Assembly (NCBI GenBank): GCA_965220055.1
Contig: CBDCPE010000004.1
Coordinates: 124,001 to 188,000 of the forward strand
Reading direction: 5' to 3'
DNA length: 64,000 nucleotides
Source of the DNA: Bin87 sp965220055
Lineage (GTDB): Bacteria > Chloroflexota > Dehalococcoidia > Lucifugimonadales > UBA3495
Each line of letters starts with the position of its first letter. The first letter of the stretch is position 1. This document shows positions 17,544-26,235 of this stretch, piece after piece. The translations under genes were made by a program, and so were the position numbers. A model generated the notes under the pieces. That model ran no database searches. It had not been told where the DNA came from and was given only the letters and a program-made list of their open reading frames with translations.

Positions 17544-17551
17544 CTGGATCT
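17544..17551. repeat. IS66 target-site duplication, left copy
   Basis: CTGGATCT, repeated exactly at 18984-18991 on the other side of the element. Eight bases is the size IS66 elements generate. Confidence 0.9.
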
Positions 17552-18983
17552 GTAACAGTTCAGAGTTGAGGGGAAGTGAGCAGTTGACGGCAGGCAGCGA
17601 TGGGGTTGAGAGCTTGTGCTCGCCAGGTGCCGAAGATTGAGGCCAGCGTCATCTTGGTGTCGGTGCCCTGCGCTGAGCGGGTGCCCCCGCTGACCTTGCG
17701 GCTGACCACCAAATGGCGCAGGCTGCGCTCGGCGGCATTGTTGTCCGGCGGCACTTCCGGTTGGGCCACGAAGACGAAGAGTTCCTTGATGTGCTTCTCC
17801 ATGCGTCGGCACAGTCTGGCCGGGACGGCCGACGGGTCGTCCCGGAATGGACGGCAGAGGGCCAGCAGTCGCCTTTCCAGGGTCAGTTGGGCGGTGCGGC
17901 GTGGTGGTTCTGAAGGGTGGGTAAAGGTCGTGGCCTGACGGTAGAGTTGGTGGACGGCGTCAGCCCACTGGGCCAGTGATCTATCATCAGGGTAGAGGAC
18001 ACGCAGGTCGTGGATGTCCCGCAGCAGGTGAGCCCAGCAGCGTTGCTTGGGACCGTCGTAATGGTGGTAGGCGGCATAGAAGTCGCTGACCAGCACGCCA
18101 GCAAACTCCTTGCCCAGGACTTCGTCGACCACGGCCTTGCCCCGACCACGCCGCAGGAAGTACCGCTGGTCGGAGGTGCTGAAAGTCCACACGTAGCCGT
18201 TGTGTCCGTCTTCACGCCAGCCGGTCTCATCGGCGTGGACCACTGGGCTGCCGCGGACGCGCTCCAGTATGCCCGCCAGTTCGGTCTGCGCTTTGCCCGC
18301 CACGGTGCGTGTGGCATTTACGATGGCGCCCAGGCTGAGGCGCAGCCCGTGCACGGTGTCCAGGTACCATTGGATGGTGCGTAACGGCAGCCTGGCCTCC
18401 TCCCGCAGGGCTGCAATCAGGCTGATGACATTGACCCCCAGACGCTGCTTGCCCATCACCACGCCGTCCAGTTGTGCTTTGGGAACACAGCAGCGTCGGC
18501 ACTGTGGACAGGTGCGGGCCAGGTAAACGTGCTCGGTTACCTGCGCCGGAACCTGGGGCAGGTCGATGACCTCCCGAGTGCGCTGGGCCCAGCCTCCGGA
18601 CAAGTGGGTCCCGCAGTCGGGACACTGCTCCACCACATGCTCCACTCGGTGGGTGGGCGTCATGCGGGATCGGGCAAAGCCGTGAAACCGGGGTTTGCGT
18701 GGCTCCTTGGGACGTGCTGGCTCCCGGTCCGCTTTGGGCTTCAGACCGGGCATCCGGCGGGAGCTTTGGGGTTTGGCTTGGCCTTCCAACTGGGCAATCC
18801 GCTTCTCCAGCCGCTCGATGATGGCTTGCTGGCGGACTATGATGCCAATCAGGACATCCCGGTCAGCTGCCCTGAGATTGATTTCGGTATCCATCCCAGT
18901 TATATGACATAACCACCGCCCCCAAAGCCAGCCACCCGCAAACCAAGTTCGCCCAATTCACCCCACCAACTCTGAACAGTTAC
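17552..18983 (-). mobile_element. IS66-family insertion sequence with 8-bp target duplication
   Basis: Left end GTAACAGTTCAGAGTTG and right end in reverse GTAACTGTTCAGAGTTG are 17-bp inverted repeats with one mismatch. CTGGATCT flanks both sides. Only the tnpC-type transposase gene is present; the accessory tnpA and tnpB of classical IS66 are absent, as in the shorter ISBst12-like members. Confidence 0.9.
17560..18894 (-). CDS. IS66-family transposase (TnpC-like)
   Basis: A 444-residue protein: an N-terminal leucine-zipper-like helix (IIVRQQAIIERLEKRIAQLE), a zinc-finger region (CPDCGTHLSGG and CPQCRRCC), and the DDE_Tnp_IS66 core with SPVVHADETGWREDGHNGYV, GVLVSDFYAAYHHYDGPKQR, CWAHLLRDIHDL and PPDNNAAERSLRHLVVSRK. 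All catalytic landmarks are present and the frame is uninterrupted. With the intact target duplication this looks like a recent insertion. Confidence 0.9.
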   Translation of the reverse strand: MDTEINLRAADRDVLIGIIVRQQAIIERLEKRIAQLEGQAKPQSSRRMPGLKPKADREPARPKEPRKPRFHGFARSRMTPTHRVEHVVEQCPDCGTHLSGGWAQRTREVIDLPQVPAQVTEHVYLARTCPQCRRCCVPKAQLDGVVMGKQRLGVNVISLIAALREEARLPLRTIQWYLDTVHGLRLSLGAIVNATRTVAGKAQTELAGILERVRGSPVVHADETGWREDGHNGYVWTFSTSDQRYFLRRGRGKAVVDEVLGKEFAGVLVSDFYAAYHHYDGPKQRCWAHLLRDIHDLRVLYPDDRSLAQWADAVHQLYRQATTFTHPSEPPRRTAQLTLERRLLALCRPFRDDPSAVPARLCRRMEKHIKELFVFVAQPEVPPDNNAAERSLRHLVVSRKVSGGTRSAQGTDTKMTLASIFGTWRAQALNPIAACRQLLTSPQL

Positions 18984-18991
18984 CTGGATCT

Positions 18992-19103
18992 CAGCAAGCT
19001 TGTGGCACGTCTGGAAGAGTGCTAATGTTCCGACCTGGAGCACGAGAAGGTGCTACGCTCCATGAAACTGTTTGCCGACCGGGTCATGCCCCGCCTGAAA
19101 TAA
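18992..19103 (+). pseudogene. C-terminal remnant of a possible LLM-type flavin oxidoreductase
   Basis: Joining 17526-17551 to 18984-19103 across the IS66 insertion keeps one phase: DQIDERLDLSKLVARLEEC, an in-frame TAA at 19023, then DLEHEKVLRSMKLFADRVMP and RLK-stop. The ending RSMKLFA-x-x-V-M-P-R is common at the C-terminus of luciferase-like oxidoreductases. The upstream body of the gene is not recognisable. Gene dead before or after IS66 arrival. Confidence 0.4.
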
Positions 19104-19175
19104 CAAGCGTTTCTGGCGTTACAATAGCGGCGTCAACCAATGAGATCCCATCCAAACGATTAGGAGGCCAGAAGC

Positions 19176-20054
19176 ATGGCAACGGTAGGAAGCGGAGAAT
19201 ATACCTATGAAACGGTGGAAAACTGGGCCAAACTGCCCGACGGAGAGTCCTTCGCCATGGTCAGCGCCGTGGCCACCGACTCCCAGGACCGGGTGTTCGC
19301 CTTCCAGCGCAAGGAACCTCCCATCCTCATCTTCGACCGGGACGGCAACCTGCTGGACAGCTGGGGGAACGGCGCGTTCTCCTTCGCCCACGGCATCTAC
19401 ATCGAGGACGACACGGTTTACCTGACCGACCGGGACAGCTCCGTCTGCCTGGTCTACACCATCGACGGCAAGCCCATCCAGATGTTGGGGCGCCACGGCG
19501 TCCACTCGGACACCGGCTGCGAAAACCCGGGCGACCTTTGCCCCCGGGCCGCCGGCCCCTTCAACTACCCCAGCGAACTGGTCCCATCCCCCTCGGGCGA
19601 CCTGTACGTGTCCGACGGATACCGCAACGCCCGCGTCCACCGGTTCAGCTGGGACGGCCAACTCAAGCAGTCCTGGGGAGAACCGGGGAAGACCGAGCCG
19701 GGGCACTTCCACCTTCCCCACAGCCTGCTGATCCACAACGACACGATCTTCCTCTGCGACCGTGAAAATCACCGGATGCAGCTCTTCAACCTGGATGGCG
19801 AGTTCATCACCATCTGGGACGACATCCAGCGGCCCATGGACATCTCCGCGGACAGCGAGGGGAACCTGGTGATCAGTGAAGGCAGCGTCAACGATTCTTC
19901 GGCCCGGGTCAGCGTGCTGGACACTTCCGGCAACGTGCTGGCCCGCTTCGATTGCCGCGGCCCCGGCCACGGCAGTTGGGTCGACTCGCGCGGGGACATC
20001 TACGTCGGTCTCAGCGACGGCACCGGCATCGACAAGTTCGTTCGCCAAGGGTAG
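19176..20054 (+). CDS. NHL-repeat / six-bladed beta-propeller protein (peptidyl-alpha-hydroxyglycine lyase-like)
   Basis: A 292-residue protein built from repeated propeller strands such as GNLLDSWGNGAFSFAHGIYI, GDLYVSDGYRNARVHRFSWDG and DTIFLCDRENHRMQLFNLDG. These resemble the NHL family and the lyase domain of peptide-amidating enzymes. There is no signal peptide, so it is probably cytoplasmic, and no catalytic role can be assigned with certainty. TAGGAGG precedes the ATG. Such propellers are frequent in metabolic clusters of marine Chloroflexota and actinobacteria. It ends just before a strong terminator. Confidence 0.75.
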   Translation: MATVGSGEYTYETVENWAKLPDGESFAMVSAVATDSQDRVFAFQRKEPPILIFDRDGNLLDSWGNGAFSFAHGIYIEDDTVYLTDRDSSVCLVYTIDGKPIQMLGRHGVHSDTGCENPGDLCPRAAGPFNYPSELVPSPSGDLYVSDGYRNARVHRFSWDGQLKQSWGEPGKTEPGHFHLPHSLLIHNDTIFLCDRENHRMQLFNLDGEFITIWDDIQRPMDISADSEGNLVISEGSVNDSSARVSVLDTSGNVLARFDCRGPGHGSWVDSRGDIYVGLSDGTGIDKFVRQG

Positions 20055-20076
20055 TTCGGTCGGAACCCGTAGAAAC

Positions 20077-20112
20077 AGGCCGGCCCGGGCGTCCGCTCCG
20101 GCCGGCCTTTAT
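20077..20112. terminator. Rho-independent terminator, possibly bidirectional
   Basis: AGGCCGGCC (20077-20085) and GGCCGGCCT (20100-20108) form a perfect 9-bp stem with a 14-base loop, followed by TTTATT. It lies 23 bp after the propeller gene and 60 bp before the end of the convergent VOC gene. Confidence 0.8.
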
Positions 20113-20171
20113 TGGAAACCGCCACCGCCGCCTGGTTCTGTAATTTCATCGGGACTTGCGGTTAACGTTGT

Positions 20172-20714
20172 TTAGTCGGCAGAGCCTGCGGACACCTTCC
20201 CGGCCTTCTTGTCCATGAAGTCCTTGATCGCGTCGGCGTATTCCGCCCTGGGGAACTGCTCCCCGTTGGGAACCTTCATGCCGTCGCAGAATATCTCCAG
20301 CCGGTTGCCGTCCGGGTCCAGGAAGTAGAAGGAGCGACTGCCGCTGCCTTCCAGGTTCCCGCCGGCCTCGATGCCGTGGGTCAGCGGGCCGCTGACAATC
20401 TCCGCGCCGTGGGTGTGGATGTGGGCCAGAGCCTTCATGAATTCGTCGCGGTTTTCCACTTCGAAGGCCACCTGCTGCACCAGGCGGGCCCGACCGGGAA
20501 CGTTCTCGGAAACGTCCACGCCCTCGGGAGCAGTGGCGATGACAAAATCATGGTGGGTCTCGTCAAACCGCAGGAAGGCCGTCTCGGCGCCGTCGGGCCG
20601 GCGGCGACGGGAAGTCACCTTGCAGCCCAGCACCTTGGTGTAAAACTCGAAAGACCGTTCAAAATCGGAAACCAGAATCCCCACGTGTCCAACGCGTTTG
20701 ATTTGAATGCCCAT
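20172..20714 (-). CDS. VOC-family (glyoxalase/extradiol dioxygenase-like) enzyme
   Basis: A 180-residue protein with one VOC module: VGHVGILVSDFERSFEFYTK at the start supplies the first metal His. LVQQVAFEVENRDEF and FYFLDPDGNRLEIFC supply the later His/Glu positions. The C-terminal extension is unusual but short. The family includes dioxygenases, glyoxalase I and resistance proteins; the substrate is unknown. GGAGGAACCTGTT precedes the ATG. Probably single-gene unit ending at the shared terminator. Confidence 0.85.
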   Translation of the reverse strand: MGIQIKRVGHVGILVSDFERSFEFYTKVLGCKVTSRRRRPDGAETAFLRFDETHHDFVIATAPEGVDVSENVPGRARLVQQVAFEVENRDEFMKALAHIHTHGAEIVSGPLTHGIEAGGNLEGSGSRSFYFLDPDGNRLEIFCDGMKVPNGEQFPRAEYADAIKDFMDKKAGKVSAGSAD

Positions 20715-20811
20715 AACAGGTTCCTCCTATCCAAAACTCGGTAGAGTCCAGGCCCGGTGCGGGTTATCCCACTCCATCGGAAGAGGAGTGGATTGGTCCA
20801 AATTATATACT

Positions 20812-22051
20812 CTAAACCGAAGCCAAGGTGAAACCCACATGGGTGTCGGGTAGAATTGGGGGCAATTGAGAAGGTCTGTTGGGGAATCCGAGGGGGTTGC
20901 TGTTGGGTATGTCGGAGATGGGAGCGCTGCTGGAGCGGTGGCGCATGGATGAGGCTGAGGTACGACGGCGGATGTACCGAGCGCCGACACCACGGGAGCG
21001 GGAAAGGTGGCACGCGCTATGGCTGATGCGCAGGGTTGGACGGCCGCGGCGGTGGCCCGAGCGCTGGGCCGGGATGCCCACACCATTGGCGAGTGGGCCG
21101 CCACGGCGTTCGCGGAGGGCGGTCCCAAGGGGCTGGTTTTTGAGCAGACCGGAGGTTCCCCCCCGCGTTGGACGGAGAGCAGCAAGTCGAGTTGAAGACG
21201 GCAGTGCAGGAACCGCCATGGCAAGCGGGCATCGACCTTTCCAGCTGGAACTGGAAGGCGGTGCGCCGGTATGTGGGGGAACGCTTCCGGCAGGTACTGA
21301 GCCGGAGCAGTTGCCGGAACTACCGGCACCGGTTGGGGTTTGTGCTGAAGCGGTCCAAGAAGCGATTGGTCAAGGCAGACCCGGCCCGCCGGGAAGCCTT
21401 CGTGAGGGAATATGCTGCTCTGCGGGCAGCAACACGACGGACGGGAACCAAGATATTCTTCGCTGACGAGGCCCACTTTCGGGCGGATGCGGACCTGCGG
21501 GGCAAGTGGGCGCTGCGGGGAGAACCGGCCTTGGTGGACTCCACCAGCCCGCGACGTGGGGAGAAAGCCAGCTACTACTCGGCGGTGTGCCTGGAAACCG
21601 GCGAGGTGGATGTTATGGAACTGGCGGGCAACAGCAACGCGACTACCTCCACTGCCTTCCTGCGGCAGCTGCGGGCGCGGCATAACGAACCACTGACGGT
21701 GATTTGGGACAATTCGCCAGCCCATCGGGGCGACGCGCTACGCGCTTACCTGACCACGCCCGGCTTGAACCTGCGCCTGGTGAACCTGCCCACTACAGTC
21801 CAGACTTCAACGCCGACGAGGCGATATGGGGTTGGGTACGCCCGGAGGTGACCGCCAACTTGTGCCTGGGGACCAAAGCCGCGGTGCTGGAGAAGGTGGG
21901 CGACTTTTTCGCGAACTTGGATGGCCGACGGGAGGAAGTCAAGTGCCGATGCCGAACCGTCCTCCAGGCTCGCGCGGCAGAACTGACCGGCAGCGCCCAA
22001 GCCGATTTTTACGGCCCTGCGAATGTAGAATTCACCTTGGCTTCAGTTTAG
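20812..22051 (+). pseudogene. Second IS630-type element, transposase broken by three frameshifts
   Basis: Inverted ends CTAAACCGAAGCCAAGGTGAA and the reverse of the right end CTAAACTGAAGCCAAGGTGAA bound the element. Its transposase is split over three frames. It reads ERWHALWLM then ADAQGWTAAAVARALGRDAH (about 21025), QTGGSPP then LDGEQQVELKTAVQEPPW (21157-21163, in a run of seven C), and LVNLP then HYSPDFNADEAIWGWVRPEV (about 21790, in CCC). Core motifs KIFFADEAHFRADADLRGKW and LTVIWDNSPAHRGDALRAYL are intact. Two of the three shifts are single-base losses in C runs. Confidence 0.8.
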
Positions 22052-22386
22052 GTAGAAGACCTGTCCGCCCGCTTTGACCGTTGAACAGAGCAATCATATT
22101 TACAATATGAACTGGCACATTGCATTCTAAATGTTGATACCATTGGCCAGCGCCTGTGGTTTGAATGTGATAGAAACCCCGCCAACAGGTCGATATTTGC
22201 GTCTTTGATGCTGTAATTGCCTGTTTTCAGGCGACGTGAGGCTACCCGAACTCGGACTCCCCGGGATTTTGCCTGTCACCAAAATTAGACGCGATTGCCC
22301 TGCCCAGCAGTGCCATTGGTGACACGTGGGGTCAAGGAGCTGGGGTATACGCCAAGAATATTCTTGCATTGCTGTCAGGATTAACT
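22052..22386. other. Intergenic region upstream of the DtxR-type regulator
   Basis: About 335 bp, AT-richer than the neighbours. CATATT-TAC-AATATG at 22095-22109 is a perfect inverted repeat that could be a protein-binding site, although it lies far upstream of the regulator. No gene is supported. Confidence 0.35.
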
Positions 22387-23142
22387 GTGCCACGCCCACG
22401 CAAATCAACCGCCAGCTCCAGCCTCCGAGAGCGCCGGCCCAATGTCCCCGACCGGCTATCGCCGGTAACGGAGAACTACCTTCTGTCTCTGTACAAAATG
22501 TGGGAAGGCTCGGAATCCCCTACACTGACCCAACTGACGGAAGCGCTGCGGCAGCTGCCTCCGACCGAGGGTTTGGGGACGTCGGTACCGTCGGTTGCCG
22601 GGATGCTGCGACGGATGCGGGACCAGGGACTGGTCGACGTTGGCGGGGACAAACGCATCCGCCTTACCGGTCGAGGAAAGCAGGAGGGCGAGAGCATCGC
22701 CCAGCGCCACAGGTTGGCGGAATGGATGGTCGTGCGTCTTTTGGGGATGGATCTGCACGAGGCCCACACCGAGGCTCACCAATTGGAACACGGTATGTCA
22801 TCGGCTATGGTGGCCAAGCTCCAGGACCGGCTGGGTAATCCCACCCACTCGCCCTTCGGGTGGCCCATACCGGGTAGCGGGGCCACCGGGTCAACGCCGG
22901 GAGCGGTCACCCTAGATAGTGCGGTCGCCGGGACGTGCTATGTCGTCGACCGTGTACCCAAGGAGAACACTGAATTGCTGAAGTTTCTGGACGGAGCCCG
23001 GCTGGTGCCAGGACAACGGATGACCCTGCTGGAGGCTATACCCTATCTGGGCGTGATGCAGGTGGAGACGGAGGTGGACCAAGTGTCCATCGGCTACGAC
23101 GTGCCCCGGCACATTGTGGTGCGCCCAGTCGACTTGCGATGA
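22387..23142 (+). CDS. DtxR/MntR-family metal-dependent transcriptional regulator
   Basis: A 251-residue regulator. The N-terminal winged helix (SPVTENYLLSLYKMWEGSES, TSVPSVAGMLRRMRDQGLVD) is followed by the metal-binding and dimerisation domain (RHRLAEWMVVRLLGMDLHEA, EAHQLEHGMSSAMVAKLQDR) and a C-terminal SH3/FeoA-like domain (KFLDGARLVPGQRMTLLEAI). Metal ligands of the E-x-x-H type are visible in EAHQLEH. It would repress metal uptake genes when iron or manganese is bound. I chose GTG 22387; a TTG 18 bp upstream is possible. No transporter is adjacent. Confidence 0.85.
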   Translation: MPRPRKSTASSSLRERRPNVPDRLSPVTENYLLSLYKMWEGSESPTLTQLTEALRQLPPTEGLGTSVPSVAGMLRRMRDQGLVDVGGDKRIRLTGRGKQEGESIAQRHRLAEWMVVRLLGMDLHEAHTEAHQLEHGMSSAMVAKLQDRLGNPTHSPFGWPIPGSGATGSTPGAVTLDSAVAGTCYVVDRVPKENTELLKFLDGARLVPGQRMTLLEAIPYLGVMQVETEVDQVSIGYDVPRHIVVRPVDLR

Positions 23143-23485
23143 CGACGATACGACGTCGTAAGCGGACGACCATGCAGCGTTAGCCGCACGGGCCCGTCGG
23201 GGCTTGTGCGTCCGCCTCATACGCACGGCCGTATCCTAGATCCCACCGGCCCTCATTACCCTGCTTGGTGAACGCCCCAGATATGTACCGACCTCTTTGG
23301 GTTGACCATGGCGTCCTATTTCCCGGGTTTGGCCGCCGCCGGCAACACATTTGAGAACCGCCGCGTTGACGGAGCGTCCGTCGCCGCGTTCCGAGTTTTC
23401 TTCGGTCTGCTCGGGCTGGTGTCCCGCGTCAACTAAATATGCCGAATTGCATTGCCTCAACAAAAACGTTACCCACGCCGAATGG
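23143..23485. other. Intergenic region with a TIR-like copy
   Basis: About 340 bp without a supportable gene. TTGCCTCAACAAAAACGTTACC at 23452-23473 is a second, diverged copy of the terminal repeat that starts the next element at 23486, so the end of a related element or an internal subterminal repeat is present. Confidence 0.45.
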
Positions 23486-23721
23486 TTGCCTCAACTAGAA
23501 TGTTACCGAAAAGTCGGGAGGCAGCCACGTGGGAGGAGGCATCAGCAGGATGGCAAAACAGGAATTATTGATAACGATACGGGACCGTTACCGCGAGTCA
23601 TCCAAAAAGGACAAGGGCCGAATCCTCGATGAGTTCATCGCCGTAACCGGCCACCACCGCAAGCACGGTATCCGGCTGTTGGGGCAGTCCGGCGACGCTG
23701 GGGAGAAACCGTCAATGATCA

Positions 23722-23755
23722 AGGGCCAGCGCATCTATAGGGCCGGCGCATCTAT
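23722..23755. repeat. 17-bp tandem duplication inside transposase gene
   Basis: AGGGCCAGCGCATCTAT (23722-23738) followed by AGGGCCGGCGCATCTAT (23739-23755), one mismatch. The extra 17 bp moves the transposase from one frame to the next, exactly as observed. Confidence 0.85.
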
Positions 23756-24061
23756 GATGAAGCAGTACGCGAGGCGGTGATCGTAATCTGGGAGGCGGCC
23801 GACCGTATCTGCGGGAAGCGCCTGCAGGCGGCGCTCCCCTATCTGGTGGCATCCATGGAGCGTCATGGGCACCTTGACCTGGATCCCGAAGTGCGACCGC
23901 GGCTAATGGCGGCCAGCGCGGCCACATTGGATCGGCTGCTGAAACCCATCCGTCCCACCGCGGGGAGCCGGCGCAGACGCCGGCGCGGGCGGCCCATGGG
24001 GAAGCGGGTTCCGGTGCGGACCTACAACGACTGGAATGGACCGCCGCCGGGCTTTCTGGAA

Positions 24062-24099
24062 ATAGACCTGGTGGCTCACTATAGACCTGGTGGCTCACT
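24062..24099. repeat. 19-bp tandem duplication at the first catalytic Asp
   Basis: ATAGACCTGGTGGCTCACT occurs perfectly twice in succession. It encodes the IDLVAH motif with the first catalytic Asp. The 19-bp gain shifts the frame by one. Confidence 0.9.
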
Positions 24100-24250
24100 G
24101 CGGCGGATCCGTGTCCGGATCATTCATCCACCGTCTGGTCGCAACCGACATTTGCACCGGCTGGACCGAAGCGGTACCCCTCCTGGCCCGGGAGCAGTCT
24201 CTGGTTGTGGAGGGGCTGGAGGCCATCTCGCAGCAGTTGCCCTTTCCCAT

Positions 24251-24320
24251 CCTTGGCATCGACTCCTTGGCATCGACTCCTTGGCATCGACTCCTTGGCA
24301 TCGACTTCTTGGCATCGACT
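24251..24320. repeat. 14-bp tandem repeat, five copies, next to the second catalytic Asp
   Basis: CCTTGGCATCGACT is repeated five times (last copy starts TCTTGG). The unit codes for LGID just before SDNDGAF. Four extra copies add 56 bp, a shift of two, which accounts for the change of frame on either side. No spacers between units, so this is not CRISPR-like. Confidence 0.9.
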
Positions 24321-25530
24321 CCGATAACGACGGCGCGTTCATCAACGAAACGCTGATCACATACTGCGCCAACCGCGGCATCGAGTTCACCCGGTCCCGA
24401 CCTTACCGCAGCAACGACCAGGGATGGATTGAGCAGAAGAACGGTTCCGTGGTACGACGCTTCGTCGGCCATGACCGGTATTCGGGACAGGTGGCTGGCC
24501 TAATCGCCCTGTAAATCGACACATGGCCTATCTCTACGGAGCGCTGCGTCGGTACGTGAACTATTTCCAGCCCTCATTCAAGCTGATCGACAAGACCAGG
24601 GATGGCTCCACCACCGTCAAGCATTACAGTCAGCCCGCCACGCCCGGCGACCGGCTGATCCAGCACGACGCAACCGGCGCTGAGCTGAAAGCCTCACTTG
24701 AGGAATATCGGACTGGGTTGGACCCGGTGTTGCTGCTGCACACCATCCGTGAAGCCCAGTCGGCGCTGGTGGCAACCACGTCTCCGGGTGTGCGGGAAAC
24801 GCCAGCAGGAGAAAGCCTCGAACGGTTCCTCGCCAAGTTGCCCAATCTGTGGCGGCAGAGCGAAACACGTCCCACACACGCCGCGCGAGTGCGAGGTCCG
24901 CGGCATTGGCGCACGCGCCAAGACCCCTTCGAGGGCGTTTGGAGCGACGTGTTGGGGTGGTTGCAGGCAGAGCCGGATGCCACGGGCAAGGCGCTGATGG
25001 CACGGTTGCAGTCGGAACACCCGGACCGTTTCACCGAAGCGCAGCTGCGAACCTTGCAACGCCGGGTGAAAGATTGGCGGGACATCATGGCCAAAAATCT
25101 CGTTTATGCTTCGTCCAACGCAGGCTCGGCGGAACCAGCTGGACTGCCGGAACTGGACCTGTTTGGAGCGGATCCCAAGTGCTAGAGTTTCGGTAACATT
25201 CTTCGGTGAGGCAACAGGGAGACATTCCTTATTGTCGTCTATCACCACTACCAACAGCGAGGACGCCGCCACAAAAAGCTCTCCGACTGGGCGCGGCAGA
25301 TGGTCATGCAACTGCGCCGCTGGCTGCCCCAGCGCCCGCTGGTGCTGGTGGGCGACAACAGCTACGCCGTCCTGGACCTGCTCCACTGCTGCCAATCCCT
25401 CCGTTGCCAGTCCCTCCGTGAACCCGTTACCCTCATTGCCAGACTACGTCCAGACGCCGCTCTCTATGCGCCAGCGCCAGCCCGTCAACCGGGTCAGCCG
25501 GGCCGCCCGCCGCTGCAAGGCCCGCGGCGG

Positions 25531-25649
25531 CCTCCGTTGAAGGCCTTCCTCCGTTGAAGGCCCTCCTCCACTGAAGGCCCTCCTCCACTGAAGGCCCTCC
25601 TCCACTGAAGGCCCTCCTCCACTGAAGGCCCTCCTCCACTGAAGGCCCT
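25531..25649. repeat. 17-bp tandem repeat, seven copies
   Basis: Consensus CCTCCACTGAAGGCCCT; the first two units have CCTCCGTTGAAGGCC. Six extra units add 102 bp, divisible by three, so the frame is equal on both sides, but the 17-bp period places TGA in phase inside the array. With a single unit the frame would read PPLKALLDQPQITWAS through. No spacers. Confidence 0.9.
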
Positions 25650-25890
25650 CCTCGACCAGCCCCAGATAACTTGGGCCAGTGTGGCTGTGGCCTGGTATGA
25701 CGGCACCACCCGCACGGTGGAACTCACGTCGCAAATGGCGGTCTGGTACCGCTCCGGCAAGCCTCCCGTCCTCATTCGCTGGGTGCTGATCCGCGACCCC
25801 CAGGGCTCCTTCGCCACCCAGGCCTTGCTGTGCACCAACCCAGCGGCGGACCCGACCCAGGTCCTGGAATGGTTTGTCCTGCGCTGGCAA

Positions 25891-25918
25891 CTGGAAGTTA
25901 CTTTCTGGAAGTTACTTT
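25891..25918. repeat. 14-bp tandem duplication in the transposase Glu region
   Basis: CTGGAAGTTACTTT occurs twice in succession within RWQLEVTF. The gain of 14 bp produces the frame change between LRWQLEVTF and QEVRTHLGLETQRQW; removing one copy joins them. Confidence 0.9.
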
Positions 25919-26235
25919 CCAGGAGGTGCGAACCCACCTGGGCTTGGAGACCCAGCGCCAGTGGTCCGATCTGGCCATCTCCCGCACCACACCCGTCCTG
26001 CTGGGGATCTTCTCCTGGACCGCCCTGGCGGCTCACGGGTTGCAAAAACCGCACCCCATGACCCAGCGCCGAGCGGCCTGGTACGACAAACCAGCGCCGA
26101 CCTTCGTGGACGCCATCGCCCTGGTGCGACGCCAACTGTGGCTGGCGTCGGAGAGTTTTTCACTGTCGGCGGCCCGCCGCGATACGCAGGAACTCCCCCC
26201 GTCGCCCTGTACCACCGACTTGTAGATTCCCTCGC

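Larger units (their letters stand above)
23550..25185 (+). pseudogene. Integrase-core transposase disrupted by tandem duplications
   Basis: Starting at ATG 23550 the pieces read RYRESSKKDKGRILDEFIAV, then LQAALPYLVASMERHGHLDL, EIDLVAHCGGSVSGSFIHRL (first Asp), GIDSDNDGAFINETLITYC (second Asp), NDQGWIEQKNGSVVRRFVG (Glu), and a C-terminal part YLYGALRRYVNYFQPSFKLI. Three of the breaks coincide with tandem duplications: 17 bp at 23722-23755, 19 bp at 24062-24099, and a 14-bp unit present five times at 24251-24320. Removing the extra copies restores the frame across each site. A fourth small shift lies at about 24510. Confidence 0.8.
23486..25214 (+). mobile_element. Integrase-type insertion sequence, decayed
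   Basis: Left end TTGCCTCAACTAGAATGTTACCGAAA and, in reverse, right end TTGCCTCACCGAAGAATGTTACCGAAA define about 27-bp inverted repeats. The transposase inside carries an rve-type DDE core (IS3/IS481-like superfamily; the exact family name is uncertain). The reading frame is broken in four places. Confidence 0.75.

Noticed and set aside
19119..20048. Long minus-strand frame over the beta-propeller gene (about 309 codons)
   Set aside because: Antisense of a clear NHL gene, Val/Asp/Gly-biased composition typical of a shadow frame, no family match.
22095..22109. Inverted repeat as a DtxR-type operator
   Set aside because: Perfect but too short and about 280 bp from the regulator; kept only as a weak note.
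24251..24320. Second CRISPR-like repeat
   Set aside because: 14-bp units abut directly and lie within a coding motif; no spacers and no cas genes.
25531..25649. Possible CRISPR array
   Set aside because: Seven direct 17-bp repeats without spacers, inside a transposase pseudogene; a simple tandem array.
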